Part shown: in pieces, positions 8,155 to 17,490 of the stretch | Numbering within the stretch: the first letter of the stretch is position 1 | How the letters are laid out: the number at the start of each line of letters is the position of its first letter | Position numbers and translations under genes: made by a program | Notes under the pieces: model-generated | What the model was told of the DNA's origin: nothing | The model's input: the letters and a program-made list of their open reading frames with translations, nothing else | Databases searched by the model: none | NCBI RefSeq assembly: GCF_022496765.1 | Contig: NZ_VANV01000009.1 | Location: forward strand, 124,034 to 188,033 | DNA length: 64,000 bases | Direction: 5' to 3' | Source: Acidaminobacter sp. JC074 | Lineage (GTDB): Bacteria > Bacillota > Clostridia > Peptostreptococcales > Acidaminobacteraceae

Positions 8155-9351
8155 TTAAACCTCCTCTAACATATGTCCCATACGTTCCTTTTTCGTTTTT
8201 AAATAATAAGCATTTTTTTCATTATGATTCATTTCAATAGCCACACGTTCTACAATCTCTATACCATAACCTGATAAACCGGATAGTTTCAGTGGATTAT
8301 TGGTCATCATTCTAATTTTTTTAGCCTTTAGATCTAATAGTATTTGAGCACCAATACCGTAATCTCTAAGGTCCTCACCAAATCCTAAAGCAAGATTGGC
8401 ATCAACAGTATCATAACCTTGGTCCTGAAGTGCATAGGCTTTGATCTTGTTGATTAAACCGATACCACGTCCTTCCTGTCTCATATAAAGCAAAATGCCA
8501 TTTCCAGCCTCGTCAATTCTTTTAAGTGCATTTTGAAGTTGGTCACCACAGTCACATCTAAGCGAACCAAACGCATCACCTGTTAAACATTCCGAATGAA
8601 CTCTAATTAAAGTTGGTGTATCTTCTTTGATTTCACCCTTTACTAAGGCCACATGGTGTTCTCCAGTCAGCTTGTTGATATAACCCACCATTTTAAAATC
8701 GCCATACTTGGTCGGCATATTGGCTTCAGACACTCTTTCAATTAAAGAATCGTTTTCAAGTCTATAGGCAATCAAGTCAGCAATTGTAATCATTTTTAGA
8801 TTGTGCTTTTCCTTATATGTTATAAGATCATCTACTCTAGCCATAGAACCATCATCTTTCATAATCTCACAGATAACACCTGCAGGCTTTAAACCAGCTA
8901 ATACCGATAAATCTACAGCTGCTTCTGTATGTCCAGCTCTCTTTAAGACGCCACCTTCTTTTGCTACCAAAGGAAAGATGTGACCTGGACGTGTAAAATC
9001 TGAAGGCTTAGAAGTCTCATCAATTAATTTAAGAATTGTTTCAGCACGTTCAAAGGCTGAAATACCTGTCGTTGAATTGACATGATCTACTGAAACTGTA
9101 AAGGCAGTTTCTTTAGGATCTGTATTGTTGTGAATCATCATTGGGATCTCTAGAGCCTTTAAAGACGCTTCCTTCATTGGCATACAAATCAAGCCTCTGC
9201 CATGTGTGGCCATAAAATTAATAGCCTCTGGACTGGCATGTTCTGCTGCCATTAGTAAATCACCTTCGTTTTCTCTATCCTCATCATCTACAACAATGAT
9301 CATTTCCCCGTTTTTTATAGCCTCAATTGCTACTTCAATCGAATCAAACAT
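8155..9351 (-). CDS. ribBA: Bifunctional DHBP synthase / GTP cyclohydrolase II
   Basis: The N-terminal half (about 1-200) is 3,4-dihydroxy-2-butanone-4-phosphate synthase with the acidic [10 protein letters not shown] motif. The C-terminal half (about 205-398) is GTP cyclohydrolase II with the zinc-binding RCDCGDQL region following HSECLTGD and the RQEGRGIG motif. Both halves look catalytically intact. It starts both branches of riboflavin synthesis. It belongs to the ribD-ribE-ribBA-ribH operon under the FMN riboswitch. Confidence 0.97.
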   Translation of the reverse strand: MFDSIEVAIEAIKNGEMIIVVDDEDRENEGDLLMAAEHASPEAINFMATHGRGLICMPMKEASLKALEIPMMIHNNTDPKETAFTVSVDHVNSTTGISAFERAETILKLIDETSKPSDFTRPGHIFPLVAKEGGVLKRAGHTEAAVDLSVLAGLKPAGVICEIMKDDGSMARVDDLITYKEKHNLKMITIADLIAYRLENDSLIERVSEANMPTKYGDFKMVGYINKLTGEHHVALVKGEIKEDTPTLIRVHSECLTGDAFGSLRCDCGDQLQNALKRIDEAGNGILLYMRQEGRGIGLINKIKAYALQDQGYDTVDANLALGFGEDLRDYGIGAQILLDLKAKKIRMMTNNPLKLSGLSGYGIEIVERVAIEMNHNEKNAYYLKTKKERMGHMLEEV

Positions 9352-9360
9352 TTTTACCTC

Positions 9361-9990
9361 CTACATAAAGCCGTGTTCGGCTAAAAAATCCTTATCTATA
9401 CCTGTCTTTTGTGTTAATCGTTCAATGTATTTACTGACCATATCATTCTCTAGATTGACGATGTCGCCAACCTTCTTTTTTAGAAGTGTGGTATCATCTT
9501 GAGTTTGAGGAATAATCGACACTTCAAACTCTGACGACCCAACCGATACAATGGTCAAACTGATGCCATCTATGGCAATAGAACCCTTCTGAATCATATA
9601 CCTCAGTAAAGCCGAGCTGCATGAAATACTGATCCTATAAGCAATTTCATCTCTTATGACTCTTTTTATATAACCAGTGCCATCTATATGGCCTGAAACC
9701 ATGTGACCACCAAAACGATCGCCAAGTCTCATGGCTCTTTCTAAGTTAACAGGATCTCCTACTTTTTTCTTTGAAAAACCACTCATGTGAACAGTTTCTG
9801 GCATTAAGTCAGCTTCAAAGTAATTACTGCCTAGGGCAGTTACCGTCAAGCAAACACCATCTGTTGAAATGGAGTCCCCGATTTTTGTAGACTCCAAAAC
9901 TGTCTCACAGGTGATAGAAAGCTTAATGGAGTGACCCGATTTTTTTATGCTTTTAATGAATCCAATTTCTTCTACGATGCCTGTAAACAT
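9361..9990 (-). CDS. ribE: Riboflavin synthase alpha subunit
   Basis: Dismutates two lumazine molecules into riboflavin and a recycled pyrimidine. The start MFTGIVEEIG is diagnostic. Two homologous lumazine-binding repeats are visible, with DGVCLTV in the first and DGISLTI in the second, plus VSGHIDGTG at the junction. Length of 209 aa is normal. Lies 1 base after ribD and about 9 bases before ribBA. Confidence 0.96.
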   Translation of the reverse strand: MFTGIVEEIGFIKSIKKSGHSIKLSITCETVLESTKIGDSISTDGVCLTVTALGSNYFEADLMPETVHMSGFSKKKVGDPVNLERAMRLGDRFGGHMVSGHIDGTGYIKRVIRDEIAYRISISCSSALLRYMIQKGSIAIDGISLTIVSVGSSEFEVSIIPQTQDDTTLLKKKVGDIVNLENDMVSKYIERLTQKTGIDKDFLAEHGFM

Positions 9991-9991
9991 G

Positions 9992-11059
9992 TCAGCTCCT
10001 TTCTATATAGCCTTCAACCATCAAATCATTACCAAATGTATAATAAGTCACTTTGTTTAATAAAATGGCCTCATTCATCTTCTTAAGTTCTAAACCTCTT
10101 ATAGGAGAAATGCCCTCTCCAAGAAGTTTAGGTGCTACAAAGGCCTGGACTTTATGAACAAGATTTTTCTCTAAAAAGCTGCCATGGACACGTCCGCCAC
10201 CTTCTACCAAGATACTGTCTATATTCATGTGTCCAAGTTTTATCATCAATTCCTCTAAATCAACTCTGCCGTCTAATGACTTGGTTACAAGGACTTTTGC
10301 CCCTTTGTCTTCTAGTTCTCTTTTTGTGCTTTCTGACATAAGTTCAGTAGTAGCGACAATAGCCCGGTCTAGTAATCTACTGGTTAAAGGTATGCGTCCT
10401 CTTGAATCTAATACAATGGGCCTTGGATGACTGCACTTGCCATCTAACCTCGTGTTAAGCATGGGATCATCTTTTATCACTGTATCCACACCAACCAAAA
10501 TACCTGAAACTATTTGTCTTACTTGATGAACATATTTTCTAGATAAGTCACCACTTATCCACTTGGAATCTCCAGTCAAAGTGGATATTTTGCCATCTAA
10601 TGTCATGGCATACTTCATAATGACAAATGGCCTTTTATGTATGATAAAGTGATTAAAAATCTCATTCATGATTTTAGATTCATCTTCTAAAATACCTACT
10701 TCAACTTCTATACCATGGTCTCTGAGTATCTGAACCCCCTTACCCGCAACCAATGGATTGGGATCAAGTGTGGCTACAACCACATGTTTGATACCGGACC
10801 TGATAATAAGTTCCGTACAGGGAGGTGTTTTTCCATAATGACAGCAAGGTTCTAAAGTCACATATAAGCTTACATCCTCCAAATCTTTCATTTGTCCGAT
10901 GGCATTTACTTCCGCATGATTGCCACCGTAAACTTCATGATAACCTTCACTTATTATTTGATCATTTCTAACAAGAACTGCACCCACTAAGGGGTTTGGA
11001 CTTACAAATCCTCTGCCCTTCTTTGCAAGCTCTATAGCCCGTTTCATATATTTAGACAT
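9992..11059 (-). CDS. ribD: Bifunctional riboflavin deaminase/reductase
   Basis: The N-terminal cytidine-deaminase-type domain has the zinc motif HAEVNA and PCCHYGKTPPC. The C-terminal domain (about residues 145-355) is the NADPH-dependent pyrimidine reductase, with KYAMTLDGKIS and LVEGGGRVHG. Together they carry out steps two and three of the GTP branch. First gene of the rib operon; its expression is set by the FMN riboswitch just upstream. Confidence 0.97.
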   Translation of the reverse strand: MSKYMKRAIELAKKGRGFVSPNPLVGAVLVRNDQIISEGYHEVYGGNHAEVNAIGQMKDLEDVSLYVTLEPCCHYGKTPPCTELIIRSGIKHVVVATLDPNPLVAGKGVQILRDHGIEVEVGILEDESKIMNEIFNHFIIHKRPFVIMKYAMTLDGKISTLTGDSKWISGDLSRKYVHQVRQIVSGILVGVDTVIKDDPMLNTRLDGKCSHPRPIVLDSRGRIPLTSRLLDRAIVATTELMSESTKRELEDKGAKVLVTKSLDGRVDLEELMIKLGHMNIDSILVEGGGRVHGSFLEKNLVHKVQAFVAPKLLGEGISPIRGLELKKMNEAILLNKVTYYTFGNDLMVEGYIERS

Positions 11060-11081
11060 AAGTCTCCTTCCACTTCAAGGC

Positions 11082-11116
11082 AATAAAAAAAGCCCTGAAG
11101 ATAAATCTTCAGAGCA
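11082..11116 (-). terminator. FMN-riboswitch expression-platform terminator
   Basis: On the minus strand CTGAAGAT pairs with ATCTTCAG, followed by GG, C and a run of seven U, about 25 bases before the ribD start. Ends leader transcripts when FMN is bound, as known for this riboswitch class. Confidence 0.85.
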
Positions 11117-11149
11117 CATCGTCAAAAATAGGGTCTTCCCCTTTTAAAA

Positions 11150-11270
11150 ACACTTTTCACCTTCTACCATCCAGACTTTACTGTCGGTCTTGGAATTTCA
11201 CCAAGTCAGCCAATCGGCTCGCGGACTATAACCGCCGGTCGGGAATTTCACCCTGCCCTGAAGGATATTC
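11150..11270 (-). promoter_or_regulatory. FMN riboswitch (RFN element)
   Basis: The minus strand shows the hallmark RFN blocks in order: GGGCAGGGTGAAATTCCC, GACCGGCGGTTATAGTCCGC, GAGCC, TTGGTGAAATTCCAA, GACCGACAGTAAAGTC and GGATG. The two GGTGAAATTCC hairpins are particularly clear. Closing helix P1 uses CCTTC and GAAGG. It controls the ribD-ribE-ribBA-ribH operon. Confidence 0.97.
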
Positions 11271-11315
11271 AATTTGATAAAAGCTTAACAAATTTTTTTT
11301 GCTTTTGCAAGTACA

Positions 11316-11341
11316 AAAAAGAAAAAGTCAGTAAACTGACT
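11316..11341 (-). terminator. Terminator of the SnoaL-like gene
   Basis: Perfect minus-strand hairpin AGTCAGT-TT-ACTGACT followed by a U-rich run. It overlaps the stop codon of the gene at 11340-11672 and separates it from the rib leader. Confidence 0.75.
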
Positions 11342-11672
11342 AAAAAACCCACCAAATGTTTTTAAAATGATCATGGTCACACTCAAAGATACATATGGCA
11401 TCTGTTTCATGAGCAAAGTTATCAAATTCTCTTTCAAACACCACCAGCTTATCGCCCATAACCTGGGTCTTTTCAACGAATATCTGGGTGGGTTGATACT
11501 TGTTTTGTTTCTTGAAAACTTCAAGTGCCTGCGCTTTGTTAGATGCTACTACAGAACCATCTGTTACATTTCTAATTACAATTTTCTCATCCCAAGTTTC
11601 ACTCATGCCCTCAATGTCTCCAGCATTGTAAAGCTCAATAGCCTTTTCATAGAGTTCAACAATATTCATCAT
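11340..11672 (-). CDS. SnoaL/NTF2-like small protein
   Basis: 110 residues with the alpha+beta cone pattern of NTF2/SnoaL-like proteins: an N-terminal helix (VELYEKAIELYNAGDIEGM) followed by strands ending in aromatic residues (FEREFDNF, IWWVF). No catalytic signature permits a specific role. It is a single gene with its own terminator, unrelated to its rib neighbours. Confidence 0.6.
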   Translation of the reverse strand: MMNIVELYEKAIELYNAGDIEGMSETWDEKIVIRNVTDGSVVASNKAQALEVFKKQNKYQPTQIFVEKTQVMGDKLVVFEREFDNFAHETDAICIFECDHDHFKNIWWVF

Positions 11673-11743
11673 GTCACTTCCTTCAGTTGATATGGATAAT
11701 AATTGTATTTTGTATATTATACCTATACCTCTAATACATCAAC

Positions 11744-12601
11744 TTAAACATGCAAATATTGTGTAACTTGTTTTAAATTCTCATCATAGAAAGGATCATC
11801 CAGCTTTTTTCGTCTGATACACCACGCTAGGCCACCAAATCCAAAGAAGAACTCATAAAGTGGTAGAGCATTGTCTAGATCTGGTAATGGACTCATGGTC
11901 TCATAACCTTCAATAAAAGGTGCCTTGGTTTCAGGATACTTGTCCCATAAATCTGTCTTGATTTTTGTAAAATCCAGTCCTGGTGCACCACCTCTAGCAG
12001 ATTCAAAGTCAATCAATCCTGTAATCTTATCGTCCAAAATAAGGACATTGCCAGGCCTAAAATCAAAGTGTAAAAGTGATGGTCCTCCATAGTCTGTAAG
12101 CTTATTTAAAAGTCTTTTAAATGCATGCTCACACTGACTGATAAAGTCTGAATCATAGTGGTGACGACACTCCTCAACCCATTCAGAAAATCGGTTTGTA
12201 AGGGCCAGATGCCAGTCGTTAGACGGCGTTGAAGACAAACAATAATTATCCATAGGTACCTTGTGAAGCGATCCAAGAAGAAGGCCTAAATCATAGGCTA
12301 GCGCTTCAGTCACCTGACCTGTAATCGGTTGACCTGGTAGATAGGACAGTAAAAGTGCACCTATGACTTCTTCATCACCTTGCCAAAATCCAAGAACCTC
12401 CGGTACTGGAAAATGTCCTTTAAGCTTATCAAGAACCCCCTTTTCTCTGAAAAGTTTACTCTTGTTATAGGGAATCTTTAGGACTACTTTTTCATCATCT
12501 TCTAAAGTCAAAACATATACTGTAGAACTGTAAGATTCAGGTACATTATCTATTGTCTTAACATCTAAGCCGAATACATCTAATACTTTTTCTATATTCA
12601 T
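11744..12601 (-). CDS. Aminoglycoside-phosphotransferase-family kinase
   Basis: Protein-kinase-like fold of the APH/choline kinase family. The catalytic loop HFDFRPGNVL and metal site LIDFESAR (about residues 175-205) are intact, with an N-terminal VLKIPYNKS lysine region. Substrate cannot be told from sequence; proximity to msrA gives no hint. ATG at 12601 is chosen since a GAGG site fits it better than the GTG six bases upstream. It probably shares a transcript with msrA. Confidence 0.75.
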   Translation of the reverse strand: MNIEKVLDVFGLDVKTIDNVPESYSSTVYVLTLEDDEKVVLKIPYNKSKLFREKGVLDKLKGHFPVPEVLGFWQGDEEVIGALLLSYLPGQPITGQVTEALAYDLGLLLGSLHKVPMDNYCLSSTPSNDWHLALTNRFSEWVEECRHHYDSDFISQCEHAFKRLLNKLTDYGGPSLLHFDFRPGNVLILDDKITGLIDFESARGGAPGLDFTKIKTDLWDKYPETKAPFIEGYETMSPLPDLDNALPLYEFFFGFGGLAWCIRRKKLDDPFYDENLKQVTQYLHV

Positions 12602-12609
12602 AAACACCT

Positions 12610-13080
12610 CTACTTGTACTTATTCAGAAGTTCTTCAGGTATATGACAGTAATCGTCAGGACATCTTTCTAGTCTATCCTGATGTTCCTCTGCACTCTTT
12701 ACATAGTTGGTTAAAGGCAAGATTTCAACCACAATGGCATCCTTATCATTTCTTTTATCAATAAAAGCTAGAGCTTCTTTTAAATGTTTAGGGTCTTCGC
12801 TATATAGACCAGTCCTGTATCTTAAACCAACATCCTGGCCTTGTTTATTCAAACTATAGGGATCAATGATTTCAAAAAAATAAGTCATCAAGTCACTTAA
12901 AGTGACTATTTTAGGATCAAATTCTGTTTTAACACATTCAGAAAAACCATCATAATCACCTTCTAAGCTTTGGCTTGAGCCATTGGCTCTACCGGCTTCA
13001 GTTTTTACAACACCAGGAAGTGTCCTAATAAAGGCCTGAACACCCCATAAACAACCACCTGCAAAATATACTGTTTCCAT
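12610..13080 (-). CDS. msrA: Peptide methionine sulfoxide reductase A
   Basis: Reduces the S-epimer of methionine sulfoxide in proteins. The active-site motif is GGCLWG (family GCFWG, here Leu for Phe) near the N-terminus, followed by EGDYDGFSECVKTEFDP. The later Tyr-rich FEIIDPYSLNKQGQDVG segment is typical. The start METVYF at 13080 follows an AAGGAG site; the longer open frame upstream is not needed. About 156 aa, at the short end for the family. Confidence 0.9.
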   Translation of the reverse strand: METVYFAGGCLWGVQAFIRTLPGVVKTEAGRANGSSQSLEGDYDGFSECVKTEFDPKIVTLSDLMTYFFEIIDPYSLNKQGQDVGLRYRTGLYSEDPKHLKEALAFIDKRNDKDAIVVEILPLTNYVKSAEEHQDRLERCPDDYCHIPEELLNKYK

Positions 13081-13129
13081 AAAATCTCCTTTTTTATTCA
13101 CATAAGTATTATAGTCCATTTAAATAAAA

Positions 13130-13162
13130 AATCAAAAAAAAGTTCTGGGGTAAACCCAGAAC
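13130..13162 (-). terminator. Terminator after the Cys-rich flavoprotein gene
   Basis: Minus-strand stem GTTCTGGG / CCCAGAAC (8 pairs) with a U-rich tail, located just after the stop of the gene at 13170. Confidence 0.85.
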
Positions 13163-13169
13163 ACTTCAC

Positions 13170-13949
13170 CTAATTGATACCACCGATTGTCTTAATAATG
13201 TTTGCCCCGCAACCACAACCATTATCAGGACCACAGCCGCATGATTCAGATGATAATACATGTTTCTCTATTAAAATATCTTCGTTAGAAAAACCCAGTG
13301 TCTTTAAATGTGACCTCGTCTCAATAACGAAAGCATCACTGCCAATAACATAGATATAAGGTTCAACTTGATGCTTTTCCATTAGAGTCTGCATCTCAAA
13401 ATCCAATCTTGAATAGAATGTCTTTCTATCATCTAGGTAAATAGACCTAAATGACAAGCGTTTCTCAAAGTCATTCATTTCTTCTTGAAATATTTTTCCG
13501 TGTCTGTCCACATTGATTTGAAGCATCTCTGGAATGCCAAGTGAATCTTTTTCATACTTCTTAATATAGGCCCTTATGGCTGCAATACCAACACCATTGG
13601 ATATAAGTGCAACCGGTCTGTTTTCTCTTTTCAGTCTAAGCCCCTCTTTAGGGCTAGATACTTTTAAAACATCACCTATTTTATGTTCATGTAATTTAGA
13701 TTTATAAGAGCTAGGTGAGCTTTTGATACGTGTTGTAAACCTGATCAAGTCTTCATCTTCTAGGGTTACATAGGAAAACCTTCTGGCTTCCTCTTTACCA
13801 TCCACGTCTAATATCAGTTTTGAAGCATCACCTTCATGCCATGATTCTAAGTCTCCTTTAAAATCATAAGAATAGGTAAACTCGTCATGTTTGATAATAT
13901 CTATAATTTCTAGTTCATATCTTTCTTTTGGTCCACAAGAGCAAGACAT
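13170..13949 (-). CDS. Ferredoxin-reductase-like flavoprotein with terminal Cys clusters
   Basis: FNR-type fold: an FAD-binding barrel with RRFSYV (about residue 55) and a nucleotide-binding half with ISNGVGIAAIRAY. Unusual Cys-rich ends flank it: SCSCG at the N-terminus and CGCGPDNGCGCG near the C-terminus, possibly for iron or an Fe-S cluster. The ATG at 13949 has a GGAGG site. Expression appears to be controlled by a long Fur-like palindrome overlapping that site, so an iron-linked electron transfer role is likely; no partner is encoded next to it. Confidence 0.75.
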   Translation of the reverse strand: MSCSCGPKERYELEIIDIIKHDEFTYSYDFKGDLESWHEGDASKLILDVDGKEEARRFSYVTLEDEDLIRFTTRIKSSPSSYKSKLHEHKIGDVLKVSSPKEGLRLKRENRPVALISNGVGIAAIRAYIKKYEKDSLGIPEMLQINVDRHGKIFQEEMNDFEKRLSFRSIYLDDRKTFYSRLDFEMQTLMEKHQVEPYIYVIGSDAFVIETRSHLKTLGFSNEDILIEKHVLSSESCGCGPDNGCGCGANIIKTIGGIN

Positions 13950-13957
13950 AAAGCCTC

Positions 13958-13988
13958 CTTTCAATTGAAAATCATTTTCAATTGAAAG
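13958..13988 (-). promoter_or_regulatory. Fur-like 31-bp palindromic operator
   Basis: A perfect 15-1-15 inverted repeat centred at 13973, whose core TGAAAATCATTTTCA is a 7-1-7 Fur-type box. It reaches into the ribosome binding site region of the flavoprotein gene, so a bound repressor would block it well. No U tract follows, so it is not a terminator. Confidence 0.7.
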
Positions 13989-14037
13989 TATACCACTCTA
14001 TTCCTTACGCGTCAATACTTTACCAAAACAGTATATA

Positions 14038-16641
14038 TTATTCTTCAAGAATTTCTACAAAACCCTCTGTTGCGTTTAATCTAATTTTTTGACCATCCTT
14101 AATAAGGTCCGTTGCATCTTTAACACTGACTATAGCAGGCAAACCATATTCTCTTGCTATAACCGCTCCGTGAGTGGTAAGACCGCCTACTTCTGTGATC
14201 AAACCTTTAATAGATACAAAAGCTGGTGTCCATGATGGATCCGTAAACTCAGTAACCAAAATATCGCCTTCTGTTAGATGAGTGTCTTTAAAGGCTTTGA
14301 CAACACGAGCACGGCCCTCAACAATACCATGTGAAACAGTTATGCCAAGAAGTGCATTATCTGGTACATCTTTATCATACTCGCCTTCTATGACTTGACC
14401 TTTTGAAGTTAAGAGTCTAGGTGGTTTTAACTGAGCATAAGCTTGGTATTCTTTCTTTCGGTTTTCAATAATAGAATAGTCTAGCTGACCGCCACTGACC
14501 AAATCTTTTAACTCATCAAACTCCAGGTAATATATGTCCTGAGCTGATTTTAGAATGCTCTTATCAACAAGTCTTTCTCCTTCTTTTAACATAGCCATTT
14601 TGTAGTAATAATACCTTTTCATATACGAAAACTTGGGATACTCTCTATAGCCAATATAATTTCTTACTCGACTAGAAACCTTTAAAATTTTCTTAGCCTT
14701 TCTTTTACCAAATGGCAGTTTTTCGACCTCTCTTACAAGCTGATTCAATCTCTTTTCAACTTGTTCTTTTCCCTGGTTGTACTTAGTCGTCGAGCCACCT
14801 GCTTGAAAGTTTTTTAAGTTACTTAAAATTACCGGGACTAAGTTGACTGGGTTTTCAATCCATCTTTCAGCTGTAATATCTATATCTCCAGAACATCTCA
14901 TACCATACGTTTTTAGATAGTCATTTAATGAAGCTGCAACTTTTTTTCCACCATCAAGCTCTTCTATATCTTCAAAAAAGCTGGCTTGTCTTGGACTTTT
15001 TAGGTAATCAATAACCTCAGGATATTGCCTTACAACATCTGTTACATCTAGTAGTGACAAACCTGTCTCACTTGTAACACTATTGGGTACAGACATGATG
15101 ATGGAGTCTGCTGCATGACTTTCTTTTAACCACTTGTTCACTTTCTTATCGAGCCAATTTGAAGATAACATAGCAGCTGTTAAAACACCTGCATTCGGTG
15201 GTTTTGTCAACTTGAGTCTTCTATTGTCATGATCTTTATAAATATAGTCTAGAGCTTCTATGCCAGACAACTTTTCTAGTTCTAAGCGCATGATTTCAAT
15301 GCTGCTTTCTTCTTCTTCAATAAGCCTTTTAACAATATCTGAATCATTTTCTTTATAAGCCTTATAGGCGTGTTTCATAATTGACAGTGCGCCGGAGTTA
15401 TTTTCAATATTGAAGACTTTTTCATTTGATTTTGCAAGGTTATCAATGAGTTTCTTATCCTTCATAACCTTGTCTACTGCATTGCTTAAAAGACTATCCC
15501 CCAAAACCTTCAAAAGACTTCTTGCTATCAGCCTACCAAATCCTGTATTAAGATCACCTGTTAAGTCAAGATAAAGTCGACCACCAACCATCTTAGAAGG
15601 TGGATTTGAAATCACAGACTTAAAAAAGAAAATGCCCAGGGGTTTTATTGGTGCAGTCATCATCTGTAAATGACCTGATGACATATATACCCTTGTATCC
15701 CCCTCATCTTCAGGCATAGGATAGAGTCTTGTTATCGGCCTTGATTGTACAATATATAGCCGATCATCAATACACCATTCTATGTCTTGAGGACATGAAA
15801 AATGTGATTCAATTTTTCTAGAAAGTGCCTCTATTTCAAACAATTGCTGATCACTTAAAATAGCCCTCTTACTTAGATCACCTTCTATGATTTCTTTTAT
15901 AACCTCATCTCTTGCATAAAGAGCTTTTACCTTTACACCGATATTTCTACTTGTTATCTCTCCATTAGAAATCTTATAGTTATCGTGTTCGACATGACCA
16001 GATACATAGCCTTCCCCTAAACCGTAAGCTGCATCAATAGAAACCGTTTTTCTATCGGAACTGCTAGGATCTGCAGTAAATACAACACCTGAACATTGGG
16101 ACTTTATCATCTTCTGAATAATTACAGCTAAATAAATATCATCATTGAAACCGTTCTCTTTTTGGTAGATAAGGGCACGTTCACTATAAAGGCTCGCCCA
16201 ACATTTCTTGATATGATCAATAATAGCTTGTATGCCTTTGATATTTAAATAAGAATCATACAAACCTGCAAAAGAGGCAGTCGGCAAATCTTCTGCTGTC
16301 GCACTTGACCTAATGATATATGCTTGGTCATTACCTAGTTTTTCGAGTTTTTCTTTAATCAAGTCAAGCAAATCACCTGGTAATTCGCTGGCTATAATTA
16401 TCTTGCGAACATCACTCGAGAGTCTTTTAAGCATCTTGTCGTCATTTGTTTGTGCCAGTTGATTCATTAGGTCTTTGAGTTCATGATTGTCCACCATATC
16501 TCTATATGCTTTCGTTGTAACGACAAAACCTTGAGGCACTTGAACACCTTCTAAAGAAGACAGGGCCATTAAGTTATAGGCCTTGGCACCAACATCGGAA
16601 AGTTCTACTTGTAAATTATTCTTCAAATCACATGCATACAT
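14038..16641 (-). CDS. rph: Rifampicin phosphotransferase
   Basis: Inactivates rifamycins by transferring the beta-phosphate of ATP to them. The 867 aa match the three-domain layout: ATP-grasp domain (about 1-310, with RSSATAEDLPTASFAG), rifampicin-binding domain (about 320-760, including YGMRCSGDIDI and GYREYPK), and swivelling phosphohistidine domain with GGLTTHGAVIAREYG, His about 824. The closeness to the Bacillus/Listeria enzyme, including the middle domain, separates it from PEP synthase and PPDK. It follows its TetR gene by 2 bases. Confidence 0.93.
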   Translation of the reverse strand: MYACDLKNNLQVELSDVGAKAYNLMALSSLEGVQVPQGFVVTTKAYRDMVDNHELKDLMNQLAQTNDDKMLKRLSSDVRKIIIASELPGDLLDLIKEKLEKLGNDQAYIIRSSATAEDLPTASFAGLYDSYLNIKGIQAIIDHIKKCWASLYSERALIYQKENGFNDDIYLAVIIQKMIKSQCSGVVFTADPSSSDRKTVSIDAAYGLGEGYVSGHVEHDNYKISNGEITSRNIGVKVKALYARDEVIKEIIEGDLSKRAILSDQQLFEIEALSRKIESHFSCPQDIEWCIDDRLYIVQSRPITRLYPMPEDEGDTRVYMSSGHLQMMTAPIKPLGIFFFKSVISNPPSKMVGGRLYLDLTGDLNTGFGRLIARSLLKVLGDSLLSNAVDKVMKDKKLIDNLAKSNEKVFNIENNSGALSIMKHAYKAYKENDSDIVKRLIEEEESSIEIMRLELEKLSGIEALDYIYKDHDNRRLKLTKPPNAGVLTAAMLSSNWLDKKVNKWLKESHAADSIIMSVPNSVTSETGLSLLDVTDVVRQYPEVIDYLKSPRQASFFEDIEELDGGKKVAASLNDYLKTYGMRCSGDIDITAERWIENPVNLVPVILSNLKNFQAGGSTTKYNQGKEQVEKRLNQLVREVEKLPFGKRKAKKILKVSSRVRNYIGYREYPKFSYMKRYYYYKMAMLKEGERLVDKSILKSAQDIYYLEFDELKDLVSGGQLDYSIIENRKKEYQAYAQLKPPRLLTSKGQVIEGEYDKDVPDNALLGITVSHGIVEGRARVVKAFKDTHLTEGDILVTEFTDPSWTPAFVSIKGLITEVGGLTTHGAVIAREYGLPAIVSVKDATDLIKDGQKIRLNATEGFVEILEE

Positions 16642-16643
16642 AA

Positions 16644-17288
16644 CTACCTGCCTTTCTTTTCAATCCCATAACGTATCATATTTAGGAAACGTTTCTTTTT
16701 CTCAAATATATCAGCCCAATAATCGTCATCCATTAACTTATCCATATCTGTCAATTCTTTTGATATCAGACTTCTAAAATGATTGTTGACGACTTCTACG
16801 AGTTCATAGGCTTGATCACTTTCCAAATCATCTCTCAAGTCTATTTCATCAAACAAGGCTTTCATCCTTTTGGCCTTTAAGAATTCAGCCTGACCGTACT
16901 TCTTTTTTATTTCCATTGTAAAAACATACATATCATCTCTAAGTTCATCTGGTGTCGCACTGTATGCTTCATATAGGAGTCTACTAATATCAGGGTGTTG
17001 CCTTAGATAAGTGATCTTACTGATACCACTTTTCTCTTTAGCCTCAAAAAAGTCATCAAAAGAAGACACAGGCTCCTCTTCAAAGTCTATAGCCATTTTT
17101 TCAAAGCATCTTTCTAATAACGTCATATATATTTTTTTCTTACTTTTAAAGTGATGAAACAGTAGAGCCTTAGAAATGCCAGCTGCCTCTGACAACATAG
17201 CTGTTGATGTTTTAGAGTAGCCATTTTCAACAAATAGCTTAAAGCAAGCATCCAGTATTTTTTCTTTTTCATATAGTTTTAAGGGCAT
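16644..17288 (-). CDS. TetR-family regulator of rph
   Basis: N-terminal helix-turn-helix with AAGISKALLFHHFKSKKKIY (about residues 32-51), then a variable ligand-binding domain. AAGGAGG lies before the ATG. It is the first gene of a two-gene transcript with rph, and an inverted repeat overlapping the promoter suggests autoregulation. I infer induction by a rifamycin-like or other planar compound; the ligand is unknown. Confidence 0.85.
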   Translation of the reverse strand: MPLKLYEKEKILDACFKLFVENGYSKTSTAMLSEAAGISKALLFHHFKSKKKIYMTLLERCFEKMAIDFEEEPVSSFDDFFEAKEKSGISKITYLRQHPDISRLLYEAYSATPDELRDDMYVFTMEIKKKYGQAEFLKAKRMKALFDEIDLRDDLESDQAYELVEVVNNHFRSLISKELTDMDKLMDDDYWADIFEKKKRFLNMIRYGIEKKGR

Positions 17289-17305
17289 AAGAACCTCCTT
17301 TTGCT

Positions 17306-17351
17306 GACTAGTGGTTAATATAATTATACTCCTTTACTAACCATTGGTCAA
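17306..17351 (-). promoter_or_regulatory. Promoter and TetR operator of the tetR-rph operon
   Basis: On the minus strand TTGACC (17346-17351), a 17-bp spacer and TATAAT (17323-17328) form a strong sigma-A promoter. Inverted-repeat arms GACTAGTGGTTA (17306-17317) and TAACCATTGGTC (17338-17349) match at 10 of 12 positions and cover the -35 and the start region, as expected of an autorepressor site. No rifamycin-associated element was recognised. Confidence 0.7.
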
Positions 17352-17490
17352 CAAACAGCAAGTTAATCTGACAGAATTGTCGAAACATTTGCAATATGTG
17401 ATGTTAAAATGATACAATTAAAACAATCTACAGACATGTATTTACAGGCTTATAGGCCGTTAACGATATTAAAAACACAGAAAGGCTATT

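Noticed and set aside
13958-13988. Palindrome as a transcription terminator
   Set aside because: No U tract in either direction and it sits directly before a start codon.
14038-16641. Annotation as PEP synthase or pyruvate phosphate dikinase
   Set aside because: The middle domain and length match rifampicin phosphotransferase.
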